From Blastocatellia bacterium (GTDB taxonomy: Bacteria; Acidobacteriota; Blastocatellia; Chloracidobacteriales; Chloracidobacteriaceae): a stretch of DNA of 50,398 nucleotides. Location: NCBI GenBank assembly GCA_019695185.1, contig JAIBAN010000060.1, positions 1-50,398 of the forward strand, written 5' to 3'. A program made the position numbers and the translations under genes. A model generated the notes under the pieces. The model was not told the DNA's origin. It made no database searches and saw nothing but the letters and a program-made list of their open reading frames with translations. Positions 24,139-33,614 of the stretch are shown piece after piece (position 1 is the stretch's first letter; each line of letters starts with the position of its first letter).

Positions 24139-25800
24139 ATGAGCAAATGGAGCTTGGTATCTGCGCTCGGTCTTTGTTGTGTTGCTTTTAGCCTGTGGAT
24201 GTTTCCTGTCATCAAACCGGCAGTGGTCACGGCTCAGGGGTCTGCACCGATTCGGCTGGAGCCAGTGGTGTCCGGACTTTCAAGCCCGGTCTATGTGACG
24301 CATGCCGGAGATAACAGCGGGCGCTTGTTTGCAGTTGAGCGACCGGGCCGGATTCGCCTCATTCAAAACGGAGCGCTCCTGGCAACTGCGTTTCTTGACA
24401 TCACCGCTCTGGTCCTCAGTGACTCCAGCGAACGCGGATTGCTTTCCGTTGCTTTTCACCCGCAGTTTGCCGCCAATCGCCGGTTTTTTGTCAATTACAC
24501 CCGCAAACCCGACGGGGCAACCGTGGTGGCCGAATATACAGCCTCGGTCGTAAATCCCAACTTGGCGGACACTGCCGAGCGGGTGGTTTTGACCGTGGCG
24601 CAACCCTTTAACAACCATAATGGCGGCCAGTTGCAGTTTGGGCCGGATGGATACCTCTATATTGGCATGGGTGATGGCGGTTCTGCCGGTGACCCACAGG
24701 GAAATGGTCAGAATATCAATACCTTGCTGGGGAAAATGCTTCGCCTCAATGTGGACGGGGCCCAGCCTTATGAATCGCCCGCAGACAATCCGTTTTTTGG
24801 CTCGATTCCCGGACGGGATGAAATTTTTGCAGTTGGCTTTCGCAATCCCTGGAGGTTCTCGTTTGACCGGCAAACCGGGCAGTTGTATGTCGCGGATGTC
24901 GGGCAGTCCAACCGGGAGGAAGTGGACCTGGTGGTCAACGGAGGCAACTACGGCTGGAACACGATGGAAGGGACCAATTGCTTCAATCCACCCAGCGGTT
25001 GCAACCAAAATGGGTTGATTTTACCGATTACGGAATATGGACATACCGGCGGACAGTGTTCCATTACCGGCGGATATGTCTATCGGGGAACCCAAAATCG
25101 GGACCTGCAAGGAATGTATATTTATGGTGATTATTGCCGAGGCAACATACTGGGGTATCGCAACGGCACGGTGACCACCCTGCTTGACCAGGTCGGGAAT
25201 ATTGCCTCTTTTGGGCAGGACCAGGAGGGGGAACTCTACGTGGTGTTGTTGAATGGTGCCATTCGGCGGATTGTGGGACCCAGTATCCGACAGTTTTATC
25301 CCTTTGCTTCCACTTTTGGAAAAACAATTACCGTGACAGGAAGCGGTTTTCTGGCCGGACAGACCGAAATTTTGTTTGGTGGCAATAGTCGGGTTCCTTC
25401 CGGAGGGGTGACGGTTTTGAACGAAACAACCTTACAGGTCGTGGTGCCCCCTGCGCAGGCAGGTGTAAACCTGAATGGATTTTTGACTGTCCGGGTTCAG
25501 GGAACTGCTGATGCCACCTCCTTGGGATTACCCACCGAACTGCCCAGTCCTGGTGATGGAGCCGTCACTTTTCAGGATTTCATCCTATGGGGGGATGCCA
25601 GCGGGGATGGCCAATTTGCCACCAGTGATGTGGCGTTGGCGCGGGCCTTTATTCAGTTTCAGGCGGTTCCCACCACCCGGCAACGGCTGGCGGTGGATGT
25701 GGTCCCGGCCAATGCCAATGGCAGTCGGGGGGATGGCAATCTGAATGCCGTGGATTTTTCTTTTTTGCGAGCCGTTTCTTTTGGCCAAACGACATTTTAG
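24139..25800 (+). CDS. PQQ-dependent sugar dehydrogenase-like protein with IPT and dockerin-like tail
   Basis: A 553-residue secreted protein. Signal peptide at residues 1 to about 32 (LGLCCVAFSLWMF, cleavage near VTAQG). A six-bladed GSDH/Hedgehog-interacting-protein-like propeller at about 35-375 shows family motifs LLSVAFHPQFAANRRFFVNYT, FGPDGYLYIGMGDGG, VGFRNPWRFSFD and DVGQSNREEVDLV. Soluble glucose dehydrogenases of this family use PQQ and calcium to oxidise sugars in the periplasm. An IPT/TIG immunoglobulin-like segment follows (about 375-460). The last 70 residues carry two calcium-loop-like stretches (GDASGDGQFATSDVALARA; GDGNLNAVDFSFLRA) typical of dockerin modules. An AGGAG site precedes ATG 24139; the frame is open further upstream but lacks a better start. 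Confidence 0.85.
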   Translation: MSKWSLVSALGLCCVAFSLWMFPVIKPAVVTAQGSAPIRLEPVVSGLSSPVYVTHAGDNSGRLFAVERPGRIRLIQNGALLATAFLDITALVLSDSSERGLLSVAFHPQFAANRRFFVNYTRKPDGATVVAEYTASVVNPNLADTAERVVLTVAQPFNNHNGGQLQFGPDGYLYIGMGDGGSAGDPQGNGQNINTLLGKMLRLNVDGAQPYESPADNPFFGSIPGRDEIFAVGFRNPWRFSFDRQTGQLYVADVGQSNREEVDLVVNGGNYGWNTMEGTNCFNPPSGCNQNGLILPITEYGHTGGQCSITGGYVYRGTQNRDLQGMYIYGDYCRGNILGYRNGTVTTLLDQVGNIASFGQDQEGELYVVLLNGAIRRIVGPSIRQFYPFASTFGKTITVTGSGFLAGQTEILFGGNSRVPSGGVTVLNETTLQVVVPPAQAGVNLNGFLTVRVQGTADATSLGLPTELPSPGDGAVTFQDFILWGDASGDGQFATSDVALARAFIQFQAVPTTRQRLAVDVVPANANGSRGDGNLNAVDFSFLRAVSFGQTTF

Positions 25801-25853
25801 TGTTGTCCGGGAATCCGGGTAGCGCCCTGCAAGAGCGAGGTGCCTAGCGTCCC

Positions 25854-27881
25854 TCACCACTGAAATTCTTTTTCTCCGTACCGGGTAGCCTCGGTTTGGG
25901 CGGTCAGGGCCGGCAGGTTTTTTCCTTGATTGTGGTAGGCCGTAGCCAGCACCTGCAAGGCATCAGGCGGAAGCTGGTTCCCTCCAATTCGGCCACGGAC
26001 TTCTGTCAATAAGGTTTCCGCCTGGCTGGCATTGCCCTCCTGCAACGCCAGTCTGGCCAGACAGACACGTGGCTCAACAAACGTTGGGTCAAGTTCGGCG
26101 CTGCGGCGGTAAGCCCTGGTGGCACCTTCCAGATTTCCCTGTTTTTCCCAAAGTCTCCCCAGTGTCAGCCAATAATCTTCGCGCAATGGGTATTTGGTGG
26201 TTGCCAATTCGGCTAACGGAATGCCTTTCTCAACCGATCCCCACTGGGTGTAAACCTTTGCCAGTTCATTGCCGCGTTCCACATTGGGGCCAATTTTATA
26301 GGCCACGGTCAGGTAGTATTCAGCTTGTTCATAGTTTTTCAATTGGGTAAACCACAGTCCTTTCCAGGCCATTAATTCCGGGGTAAAAGGTGCTTCTCCA
26401 AGAGCCTGCGAAAGTGGACTGAGGGGATTGCCGCCGGTTTTGCCTTCCAGTTTGGCACCAGCCCAATACATGCGGGGATAGATGGAGCCGGATTTGGAGG
26501 TGATGGCCAACCCCAACTGATAGTTCTGGCGGGCTCCAATGAAATCTCCCACTTTGAGTTGTTCTTCAATGATGCAGGTCAAGACACCTACATCATAAGG
26601 ATATTTTTTCCGTGCTGTTTCCCAATAAGAACGCTCGGTTCTCCAGGTAGGCAGGTAATTCCAGCTCAACAGCACCAACCCCAGACAGAGAACCACATTC
26701 GCCGTCAAGTGCCAACCCCGCTTCTGGCGGGCCAGAAAGGTTCCCAGCGGGAAAGCCAGTCCGCTGATGGCCCCATAAAAGACCCGGTCGCCAGGGGGAA
26801 ATGCCACTGGAAAGAGGGTCCAAACCATGAAAAAGCAAAAAAACCAACTGATTCCGAAAAACACTTCCCGGCGTCCGCGCCGAAAACTGCTCAAAGCAGC
26901 CAAGACCAAAACACCCAGAACCAATAAACCCAACCCGGTGCGGAAGTTGCTCCAAGGGGGTTCCGGAGCATGGGGACACAAAGCAACCGGCCAGATCCCG
27001 TGCTGCAGGTATTCCAATAAGCGGTCAAATGGATTGGCAATCAAGGCCCAGGCAATACCGATTGATTTGCCGGTAAAAGTTGCCTGCGCCCGGAAGTTCA
27101 ACCACCCAAACACCGCCGTCAACATCGCAAAAGGCAATAGCCGAGGCCAAAATCGGGGTTCAATCCGGCGATGTTCAAAGGCATTGAGGGCGAGCAGCAA
27201 GGGAAAGCCCGCAATCCAGAGCGGGCTGGAAGTGAGTGCCGCCACAAAAGCCAGGCAACTGCCCAGATACATCCATTTGTGGCCCACAGTTGCTGCCAAA
27301 GCAGTCATTTCCGGATTTTCCGGTGTGATTTGTGACCGTTGGAACAGCCACAGAGAGGTCATGCCAAAGATGACGCCCAAGATGTCGGACCTGCCGGTAC
27401 TGCCGGCCAGACTTTCAATCTGGGTTGGATGAAGGGCAAAGCACAGTGCTGTGACCCACCCCACCAGGGGTTTTTTGGTAAGTTCATGAAAGAAAAGGAA
27501 CACCAGACAGGCGGCAACCCAATGCAGCAGGAGACTGCTCGTTCGCACTCCGGCTTGACTGTCTCCCCACAAGGCCCAGTCCAAGGCCAGTGACAGACGG
27601 TGGAGCGGAGTATAGGTCGCATTGGAGAACGTGGTGAACAGAAAACTCAAATGTTCCCAGTCAAGGCTCCGGATGGCCCGGTCCGCCAAAAGATACGGAC
27701 TGGTTGTGGAAGTAATTGGCGCAAAACCTGGCAGGCGTCCGAACGCGATGACAATCAGTCCACCTAAAAATACCAGGGCCAAACGCATGGGATGACTCAA
27801 CCCCAGCGATTTCCATGGAGAATGTGGCTGTTGTTGACTGTCTGCAAAAGGCTGAGGGGTATGAATTGGTTCGTGTTGCAA
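25854..27881 (-). CDS. multi-pass membrane protein with C-terminal TPR repeats (TMTC-like)
   Basis: A 675-residue protein: about ten hydrophobic segments in residues 33-410, then TPR repeats at about 425-660 (for example REDYWLTLGRLWEKQGNLEGA, AYRRSAELDPTFVEPRVCL). The early loop TPLHRLSLALDWALWG and the following LHPTQIESLAGSTGRSDILG resemble the GT-C-like fold of TMTC O-mannosyltransferases and related bacterial membrane-TPR proteins. In those, the loop LHP-x-x-E-x-VA-x-x-x-GR is conserved; here it reads LHPTQIESLAGSTGR. A glycosyltransferase role is plausible but not proven. It converges on the sugar dehydrogenase gene. Confidence 0.72.
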   Translation of the reverse strand: MQHEPIHTPQPFADSQQQPHSPWKSLGLSHPMRLALVFLGGLIVIAFGRLPGFAPITSTTSPYLLADRAIRSLDWEHLSFLFTTFSNATYTPLHRLSLALDWALWGDSQAGVRTSSLLLHWVAACLVFLFFHELTKKPLVGWVTALCFALHPTQIESLAGSTGRSDILGVIFGMTSLWLFQRSQITPENPEMTALAATVGHKWMYLGSCLAFVAALTSSPLWIAGFPLLLALNAFEHRRIEPRFWPRLLPFAMLTAVFGWLNFRAQATFTGKSIGIAWALIANPFDRLLEYLQHGIWPVALCPHAPEPPWSNFRTGLGLLVLGVLVLAALSSFRRGRREVFFGISWFFCFFMVWTLFPVAFPPGDRVFYGAISGLAFPLGTFLARQKRGWHLTANVVLCLGLVLLSWNYLPTWRTERSYWETARKKYPYDVGVLTCIIEEQLKVGDFIGARQNYQLGLAITSKSGSIYPRMYWAGAKLEGKTGGNPLSPLSQALGEAPFTPELMAWKGLWFTQLKNYEQAEYYLTVAYKIGPNVERGNELAKVYTQWGSVEKGIPLAELATTKYPLREDYWLTLGRLWEKQGNLEGATRAYRRSAELDPTFVEPRVCLARLALQEGNASQAETLLTEVRGRIGGNQLPPDALQVLATAYHNQGKNLPALTAQTEATRYGEKEFQW

Positions 27882-27985
27882 TGGTCCTCGCTGGACTGGA
27901 AACTGTGCAGAGGTATCTCATCATAGCGAGGCAAAGCAAAAAAGGAAAAGAAATTGTACCTGTAAATTTTTGAGTGTTCCTGTTG

Positions 27986-28058
27986 TAAATGGTGAATGGT
28001 GAATGGTGAAAAAGCAGGAATTGGAACCATTTACTATTTCCCATTGACCATTCACAAC
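27986..28058. repeat. inverted pair of GGTGAAT arrays
   Basis: Left arm 27986-28010 (GGTGAAT in tandem), right arm 28027-28058 (ATTTACT, CATTGAC, CATTCAC), with a core under 20 bases. It lies between the TPR protein gene and the methylase gene. The remaining bases to 28164 hold no recognisable gene. Confidence 0.8.
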
Positions 28059-28164
28059 TGACCGGTCAACCCTGACCAAATGCCGCTTGAATGCCATGAC
28101 CAGCCCGGACGATGAAGGCCATCCGTGTCTTACTCTGATGTTGCCAGTGGAGGATTGATTGGTG

Positions 28165-29421
28165 TCAGGTGAACAGATTTAGTTGTTGCACTTGAGACGG
28201 GATGTTTTTGGGCAGGTGGAAAGAGCGCGGTTGAGCGCCATCTTTGACAAGAGACAAAACGTGTTTGTCTATCCACTCAATAACCGGAACACAAACCGCA
28301 TCTGCAAAGCCCGTCAATGCCTGATTGCGCGGAAAATTAACATTGAAAGATGGAGCACCTTGCAGCTTGGCGTACTCAATGGCTGACATCCAGCGCATTT
28401 TCACTTTTCCGCCCTGCACCGCGATAACAATTTGTTTTCCACTTCCGCCTTTAGGTGTCCTGAGACATCCCGCCAGTCCGTCAAAACGGATTTCCGACCG
28501 CATTGCGCCTTCCCTCATTCGCCGAAAAATTGTGCCCGCCCAGGTTTTCCCGGAGGCTTGAATATCTTGAATCTGTTTTTGATGAGCTTCTTTTGCAATG
28601 CCAAGGTGCCGGTTGACGGTTGCCTCATCCCACCAGTCCTGATTTTCGTCCAAGTCAATATAGTCAATCAGATCTTTCTGAACTGGCGGCAGCGCAGGAA
28701 GGTCAAGTGCGATCCAGCCGGTTGGCAACTTAATATCCCTCATCGCGGTGGCCAGCCTGGAGGGACAAGCCGTTTTTCTGTTATCAAGCCGTTCTTCCCA
28801 CCCGGTTTCTTGCTGAAACAGTGCTTGATGGGGCAATAATTTTTCTAAAAAGCCCACAATAAAAAGCCTGGGCCGACTTTGGGGCGTGAAGTGTTTGGCG
28901 TCAATCACAAAAGCATCAAGATAAAATCCAAGCTCAGAAACAGCCAGGCAGGTTTCTTCCAGGTCTTTGCCCTGTCGCCCTGTCAGCAGTCCGGCTACAT
29001 TTTCCAGCATAATGCAAGATGGCATACGGTTTCGACTCTTGAGCTTTTTCATCACCTTCAAAAAACCGAAAAGCGCGGAGGAATCTTTCCCTAGCAACCC
29101 TTTGCAGCGACCCGCAAGGGAAAGATCAATGCAGGGAAACGAAGCCGTGGCAAGCAAGGCTGCTTCAGGTATTCGTTCAACCACTTCATCAGTACTCCAA
29201 ACATCCGCTAGGTGAAAGTATCCATCCGCTGCGGGAAATTCCGCGAGGTACATTTCTCTTTTTTTCGCGGAAATGTCATTGGCGTACAGGCACTGCCACC
29301 CAGAGGCTTTCAAGCCAAGATGAACCAACCCGATGCCCGCAAAGAACTCAAGAAAACACGGCTGCATTGCTTGTCTAACCCCGTTTCTAAAATGGAAATG
29401 GTGTTTATAACCCGTGGACAT
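28165..29421 (-). CDS. DNA (cytosine-5-)-methyltransferase of a type II R-M system
   Basis: Up to 418 residues, with all key C5-methylase motifs in order: motif I FFAGIGLVHLGL (AdoMet), motif IV ASFPCIDLS with the catalytic Cys after Pro, motif VI MLENVAG, motif VIII QSRPRLFIVGF, a target recognition region, motif IX (RFDGLAGCLRTP), and a C-terminal motif X with ALTGFADAVCVPVIEWI. It protects the host genome from the adjacent nuclease by methylating its target; the target cannot be read. The upstream ATG 29421 leaves only 29 bases to the divergent controller gene. ATG 29367 (MQPCFLEFFAG) gives a start typical of the family. The cassette looks lower in GC than its neighbours, consistent with transfer. 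Confidence 0.9.
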   Translation of the reverse strand: MSTGYKHHFHFRNGVRQAMQPCFLEFFAGIGLVHLGLKASGWQCLYANDISAKKREMYLAEFPAADGYFHLADVWSTDEVVERIPEAALLATASFPCIDLSLAGRCKGLLGKDSSALFGFLKVMKKLKSRNRMPSCIMLENVAGLLTGRQGKDLEETCLAVSELGFYLDAFVIDAKHFTPQSRPRLFIVGFLEKLLPHQALFQQETGWEERLDNRKTACPSRLATAMRDIKLPTGWIALDLPALPPVQKDLIDYIDLDENQDWWDEATVNRHLGIAKEAHQKQIQDIQASGKTWAGTIFRRMREGAMRSEIRFDGLAGCLRTPKGGSGKQIVIAVQGGKVKMRWMSAIEYAKLQGAPSFNVNFPRNQALTGFADAVCVPVIEWIDKHVLSLVKDGAQPRSFHLPKNIPSQVQQLNLFT

Positions 29422-29450
29422 AAAACCGTCAATCGGACAACTATCGCTTT

Positions 29451-29711
29451 GTGAAGATAAAGGATGATTGCAAAGAATTATTCGGCAAACGATTGCGCCA
29501 GCTTAGGAAATCCCGGCACTGGTCACAAGAGGAGCTTGCCCACGAAGCCGGACTTGACCGCAGCTACTTGGGTGCGGTTGAGCGTGGAGAGGTAAACATA
29601 TCGCTGATGAACATTTGCGCTCTTGCTCATACGTTAAGTGTTGAGCCTTGCGAGCTTTTGCGCTTCGCCAAAAATTCGCAGCCGCCTGAAAATCAAGAAG
29701 AGCAGGGATGA
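29451..29711 (+). CDS. XRE-family controller (C) protein of the R-M system
   Basis: An 86-residue helix-turn-helix regulator: LFGKRLRQLRKSRHWSQEELAHEAGLDRSYLGAVERGEVNISL is the standard XRE/Cro-CI fold, close to restriction controller proteins in length. Controllers bind operator boxes between methylase and nuclease genes and delay nuclease synthesis until DNA is methylated. Position fits: divergent from the methylase, 6 bases upstream of the nuclease. It begins with GTG at 29451; no in-frame ATG lies before the domain. The short 29-80 base divergent space must hold both promoters and any operator. Confidence 0.85.
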   Translation: MKIKDDCKELFGKRLRQLRKSRHWSQEELAHEAGLDRSYLGAVERGEVNISLMNICALAHTLSVEPCELLRFAKNSQPPENQEEQG

Positions 29712-29717
29712 AATTGA

Positions 29718-30614
29718 ATGACGGCAATTGCAACCGAGGTTCTGAACCATATTCTTGACCAAATCAGGGCGGACGCAGATGAAACCCGCCCGGACGGGTT
29801 CACGCTTGCCGCGCTGTCAAAGGCTTCCGGTGTGGAATGGATCAAACGAACGGAAGAAAGCGCCAGAAAGTTTATTCCCCGACTTGTGGCTTGTTCCAGC
29901 AAATTGATTAACCGAGTTGAGCAGGTGTTGAACAGCCCCCGCTTGAGTCGGATGATTGCGCGGCAGATTCACGAACGGCTTGAACACGCCACGCCTCAAG
30001 ACATCGCGGCGGAGACCGCCACTGAGCTAAAAAGGCTGTCGGAAAGTCTTAATTCTTACCTTGCTGTGGAATCTGTGTTGCTTGCCAATATTTCCGGCGA
30101 GATGGTTGGTGATATTGTTGCGGACTTTTTGTGTGAGGAGTTCAGTCGCCAATTCAAAAGAAATAACCGCAGCACCTACCCTGATCTTTACTTTGCCGAC
30201 GCTGACTATACGATGCTGTCCAAGCGGACGAAGCAGGATACCCACTTGCCCGCTTTGCGCGGCGGTCACCCCTCCGGCGTGCCTGACGGTGTGGAAATCA
30301 AGTCGAAGAGAACGAATAAGATGGGCGAGAAAGTGAGCGCGGACTGCCATTATCACTATCAAGGAATGCACCTTGCCCTTGCCTTTTATTATTCTGTCGC
30401 TGAGAAAAAATGGATTGTTGATGATGTGTACTTGGCATATTTGGCTTTCCCTGACTACACGAAGAGCGGCAGGAACGCGGAAGCAACCACCGTCAAACAC
30501 TCTTTCAAACACAGACCGTTCATTTCCGTGACCAAAAGGAAACAACCAGAGGAAACCAAGCAAACTTCAAACGAACTGTTACCCTTCCAAGAACCTCTTG
30601 ATGTCGAAAGCTAG
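29718..30614 (+). CDS. type II restriction endonuclease (PD-(D/E)XK candidate)
   Basis: A 298-residue soluble protein with no strong family recognition, assigned by context (between controller and end of cassette) and by a candidate active site. YPDLYFADADYTMLSKRT is followed about 30 residues later by GVPDGVEIKSKR, a D-(n)-E-x-K pattern. Aromatic and basic segments follow (SADCHYHYQGMHLALAFYYS). It starts 6 bases after the controller stop, so both are translated from one transcript. The last 36 bases overlap, antisense, the tail of the vsr remnant. Recognition sequence unknown. Confidence 0.72.
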   Translation: MTAIATEVLNHILDQIRADADETRPDGFTLAALSKASGVEWIKRTEESARKFIPRLVACSSKLINRVEQVLNSPRLSRMIARQIHERLEHATPQDIAAETATELKRLSESLNSYLAVESVLLANISGEMVGDIVADFLCEEFSRQFKRNNRSTYPDLYFADADYTMLSKRTKQDTHLPALRGGHPSGVPDGVEIKSKRTNKMGEKVSADCHYHYQGMHLALAFYYSVAEKKWIVDDVYLAYLAFPDYTKSGRNAEATTVKHSFKHRPFISVTKRKQPEETKQTSNELLPFQEPLDVES

Positions 30615-30770
30615 AGTGGGCAAATCGGTTAGCTCACATTCCCAAACCACCAGCCACGCCCGGTTCAGGCGTTTCAGGCCAGCACGATGCGCCGCATCAC
30701 GCTTTTTGTTTCCATCCAGTTTGTTGGCGCAGTAGATTTTCGTGTCTCCGGTGGCAACATCCTGATACTG
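30579..30770 (-). pseudogene. vsr: 3' fragment of a vsr (very short patch repair) endonuclease gene
   Basis: An open stretch of 63 codons on the minus strand ending at TAA 30581-30579. It reads KLDGNKKRDAAHRAGLKRL followed by RAWLVVWECEL. This matches the C-terminal part of Vsr endonucleases (pattern K-x-GN-x-x-RD, then L-x-x-x-x-W-x-V-x-x-VWECEL). Vsr repairs T:G mismatches arising from deaminated 5-methylcytosine and is often encoded with a C5-methylase. The N-terminal half, with the zinc and catalytic residues, is missing and an in-frame stop precedes the fragment. It is therefore a remnant between the nuclease gene and the kinase gene. Confidence 0.7.
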
Positions 30771-30779
30771 TCAGTCGGG

Positions 30780-33614
30780 TTAGCGCCGAACAGCCACCAC
30801 TCTGAATCCATAGTTACTCTTTTTGTGATTGGGTTCCGCCCGATAGCGGAAAGACGCCCGGCAATAGCTGGCATAGTAAAGCCAGGAGCCTCCGCGCAGA
30901 ACCCGGAACTGGTGCTCCCGGCCATCCTCCCAGGCGGTTCCGTCCGTTGGTGCCCCGTTGTAGTCATCGTGGTACCAGTCCTGACACCACTCATAAACAT
31001 TTCCATGCACATCGTAAAGGCCCCAGGCATTGGGCCGTTTCATTCCGACAGGTTGTGCCATTTGCTGGGAGTTTTCATCAAACCAGGCATATTCCTTGAG
31101 CAGATTCTTGCCATCCCCAAAGCAGTATTTACCTTCAGAACCGGCTCTGGCGGCATATTCCCATTCGGATTCAGTCGGCAGCCGATAAAGAAACCCATCC
31201 CGTTTGGCAGTCAGTTTCTCACAGAATTCCTGGGCCATGTCCCACGTGATGTTTTCCACCGGGTTATTGAGATTCTTGAAATTCGAGGGGTTGACCCCCA
31301 TCACGACCCGCCATTGATTTTGGGTGACGGGATAGATTCCCATATGGTACGGATATCCGATTTCGATTTCGTGAACGGGCCGTTCATTTTCATAGTCATT
31401 GGACCCCATCCGGAAAGAACCGGCGGGAATCAGGGCAAATTCCATTTTCACGCCGTCACCCAAATGGGCGGTCATGGTTTTTTTCAGTTCCTGCGTGTGC
31501 AGCACCGGTCCGTTGGTGATTGCCGGTGGTTTGACGGTCACGGCGGGTACTTTTCCTGCTGAAGCTTGGGCAAATTTGCCGGTGGTGCGGTTGAAATCGG
31601 CTTTTGAATCTTCCACCAGTACCACCCGAAATCCGTTATAGCGGTTTCTCGTCTCAGCCGGTTTGAAATCCCGGGCCGTGGAACGGCATTGCAGAGCACT
31701 GCTCATCCAGGAACCACCCCGCAACACCCGTTTGGTTTCCCCTGGGGTTTCCCAGGCGATGGCATTTCCCGGAGCACCTTTGTAGTTTGGATGCCAATGG
31801 TCGTGACACCATTCAAGGACGTTCCCGTGCATATCAAAAATGCCGTAACCGTTTGCCGCCCCCAGACTGCCGACCGGGATGGTCTGGGCAGTGTACCGAC
31901 CTTTGGTCATCTTTCCATAAGGAAAATTTCCATCATAATTGACGATATCCGGCGTGACCGTCTGGCCGAACCCAAAGGGCGTGGTATTGCCGGCGCGGGC
32001 GGCATACTCCCATTCAGCCTCGTTGGGCAAGCGATAGGTCCGACCCGTTTGGTGAGAGAGGCGGGCGCAAAATTCGGCTGCTTCTTCCCAGGAAACCTGT
32101 TCAACCGGATGATAGGGTCCCTTGAAAAAGGAGGGGTCGGCTTTCAGTTCACGATTGACGGCAGGCCAACCAGCCACCACGTGCCACTGTTGCTGCGTGA
32201 TGGGGTATTTCCCCATGAAAAACGAGGCTACGCGGACCTGTCGAACCGGTTGTTCGGTGGCGGTTTCGGTTGAACCCATCTGAAAGATGCCGCCCGGCAC
32301 TGAAACCATTTCCAGGGTGACTTCATTTCCCAGTTCTTCAATCAGCATTTCCGCCCGGCTGGTTCGAAAATCAATAATGCTCCCGGCTGTGTCCAGCATG
32401 ACTGTGTCAAATTCAAAGGTTTGTTTGGCCTGTCGTTTGACCTGGGCTGCCTCAGCCAATTCCTCCAATTTGATGCGGGCAAGGTCGGCAAACAGCCCGG
32501 TCGGATAACGGTTCAGATAGGCTTCAAAGCTTTTGGGATTGGTACTTCCTTTCATTGACTCCCAGAATGCCATTTCCAGCAGTTCATTATTGGCACTGCT
32601 GCTGGCTGCTGGGGCTGGCTCCGGCGCAGGCGGTAAAACCGGGATGGTGGCCGGGGCATTGGGAACCACGGTCGAAAGGTACCCGGTATCCAACCGGGGA
32701 TTGCCATTGGGCGGCGTGGGCACACCTTGATTGACAAAGGCCACCGTGGCCTGATCGGCCAGGGTGGGGGCTCCGACACAGGTCGGACCGGTCCATTCCA
32801 ACGCATCACGCATTTCCTTGGCGGTTTTGAAGCGCTCGCGGTAATTGACTTCGGTAGCTTTATCCAAAACCGCTGCCAGTGCCGGGCTGACATTCGGGGC
32901 ATGTTCGCGCCAGTTGATTTCGCCCGACAACGGGTCGGTCAAGGTTTGCGGGCTCCTGCCGGTCAACAGGGCAATGGCGGTCATTCCCAAACTGTAAAGG
33001 TCACTGGAGTAGACCGGTTTCCCGGCTGCCTGTTCAATCGGCATGTACGCCGGTGTTCCGGCCACAATCGAGCTGGCCGGATTCATGACCGATTCTCCGC
33101 TCATGACTTCTTTGACAATCCCGAAATCAATCAAAACCGGCTGTTTATTGCGATGCCGAATCATGATGTTATCGGGTTTGATGTCACGGTGAATGATTCC
33201 TTGGGAATGAATGTAATCAATCACTCCCAACATGCCGGTCAGCATGTCGCGCACAAGCTCTTCACCCAGGCGGCTTTTTTCAAGCAATGCCTGCGAGAGC
33301 GTTTTTCCGTCAATCCACTCCTGTACCAGGTAAAAGAGGTCGGATTCGGCAAAATAGGCATACAGTTTGGGAATCTGACCGTTGGCCCCTTCGCTTAATT
33401 TTTCCAACAGGGCCGCCTCGCGGGTAAACCGTTCCTGAATCAATTGATATTGTTTCTGGTCGGCAATCGGTTTCAGGAGTTTCAGCACGCAACACCGCCG
33501 CGACGGTACATCCAGGTCCTCAGCCACAAAGGTATGGCCAAAGGCCCCACTGCCCAGTTCCTGTAGGATGCGATAACGTTCTTTGAGAATCATGGATGTC
33601 TGGATCATAACCAC
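30780..33614 (-). CDS. Ser/Thr protein kinase with two FGE-sulfatase-like domains
   Basis: A 944-residue protein. The kinase domain (about 14-285) has GSGAFGHTF, ATP-binding Lys45, catalytic H142-R-D144 (HRDIKPDN) and D163-F-G, all intact. A low-complexity linker follows, then a helical motif (FWESMKGSTNPKSFEAYLNR) also seen in bacterial caspase and kinase fusions. Two FGE-sulfatase (C-type-lectin-like) domains end the chain at about 425-665 and 715-944, each with a WEYAARAG and GNV-x-EWC motif. In both, the first catalytic Cys of genuine FGE is missing (RGGSWMSSALQCR and RGGSWLYYASYCR). No membrane segment is evident. Probably a sensor or recruitment protein rather than a sulfatase-maturing enzyme. 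Confidence 0.88.
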   Translation of the reverse strand: MVMIQTSMILKERYRILQELGSGAFGHTFVAEDLDVPSRRCCVLKLLKPIADQKQYQLIQERFTREAALLEKLSEGANGQIPKLYAYFAESDLFYLVQEWIDGKTLSQALLEKSRLGEELVRDMLTGMLGVIDYIHSQGIIHRDIKPDNIMIRHRNKQPVLIDFGIVKEVMSGESVMNPASSIVAGTPAYMPIEQAAGKPVYSSDLYSLGMTAIALLTGRSPQTLTDPLSGEINWREHAPNVSPALAAVLDKATEVNYRERFKTAKEMRDALEWTGPTCVGAPTLADQATVAFVNQGVPTPPNGNPRLDTGYLSTVVPNAPATIPVLPPAPEPAPAASSSANNELLEMAFWESMKGSTNPKSFEAYLNRYPTGLFADLARIKLEELAEAAQVKRQAKQTFEFDTVMLDTAGSIIDFRTSRAEMLIEELGNEVTLEMVSVPGGIFQMGSTETATEQPVRQVRVASFFMGKYPITQQQWHVVAGWPAVNRELKADPSFFKGPYHPVEQVSWEEAAEFCARLSHQTGRTYRLPNEAEWEYAARAGNTTPFGFGQTVTPDIVNYDGNFPYGKMTKGRYTAQTIPVGSLGAANGYGIFDMHGNVLEWCHDHWHPNYKGAPGNAIAWETPGETKRVLRGGSWMSSALQCRSTARDFKPAETRNRYNGFRVVLVEDSKADFNRTTGKFAQASAGKVPAVTVKPPAITNGPVLHTQELKKTMTAHLGDGVKMEFALIPAGSFRMGSNDYENERPVHEIEIGYPYHMGIYPVTQNQWRVVMGVNPSNFKNLNNPVENITWDMAQEFCEKLTAKRDGFLYRLPTESEWEYAARAGSEGKYCFGDGKNLLKEYAWFDENSQQMAQPVGMKRPNAWGLYDVHGNVYEWCQDWYHDDYNGAPTDGTAWEDGREHQFRVLRGGSWLYYASYCRASFRYRAEPNHKKSNYGFRVVAVRR

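Noticed and set aside
30780..33614. Diversity-generating retroelement acting on FGE-like domains
   Set aside because: FGE-fold kinase proteins are frequent DGR targets, but no reverse transcriptase gene and no template repeat matching the 3' end was seen in the window.
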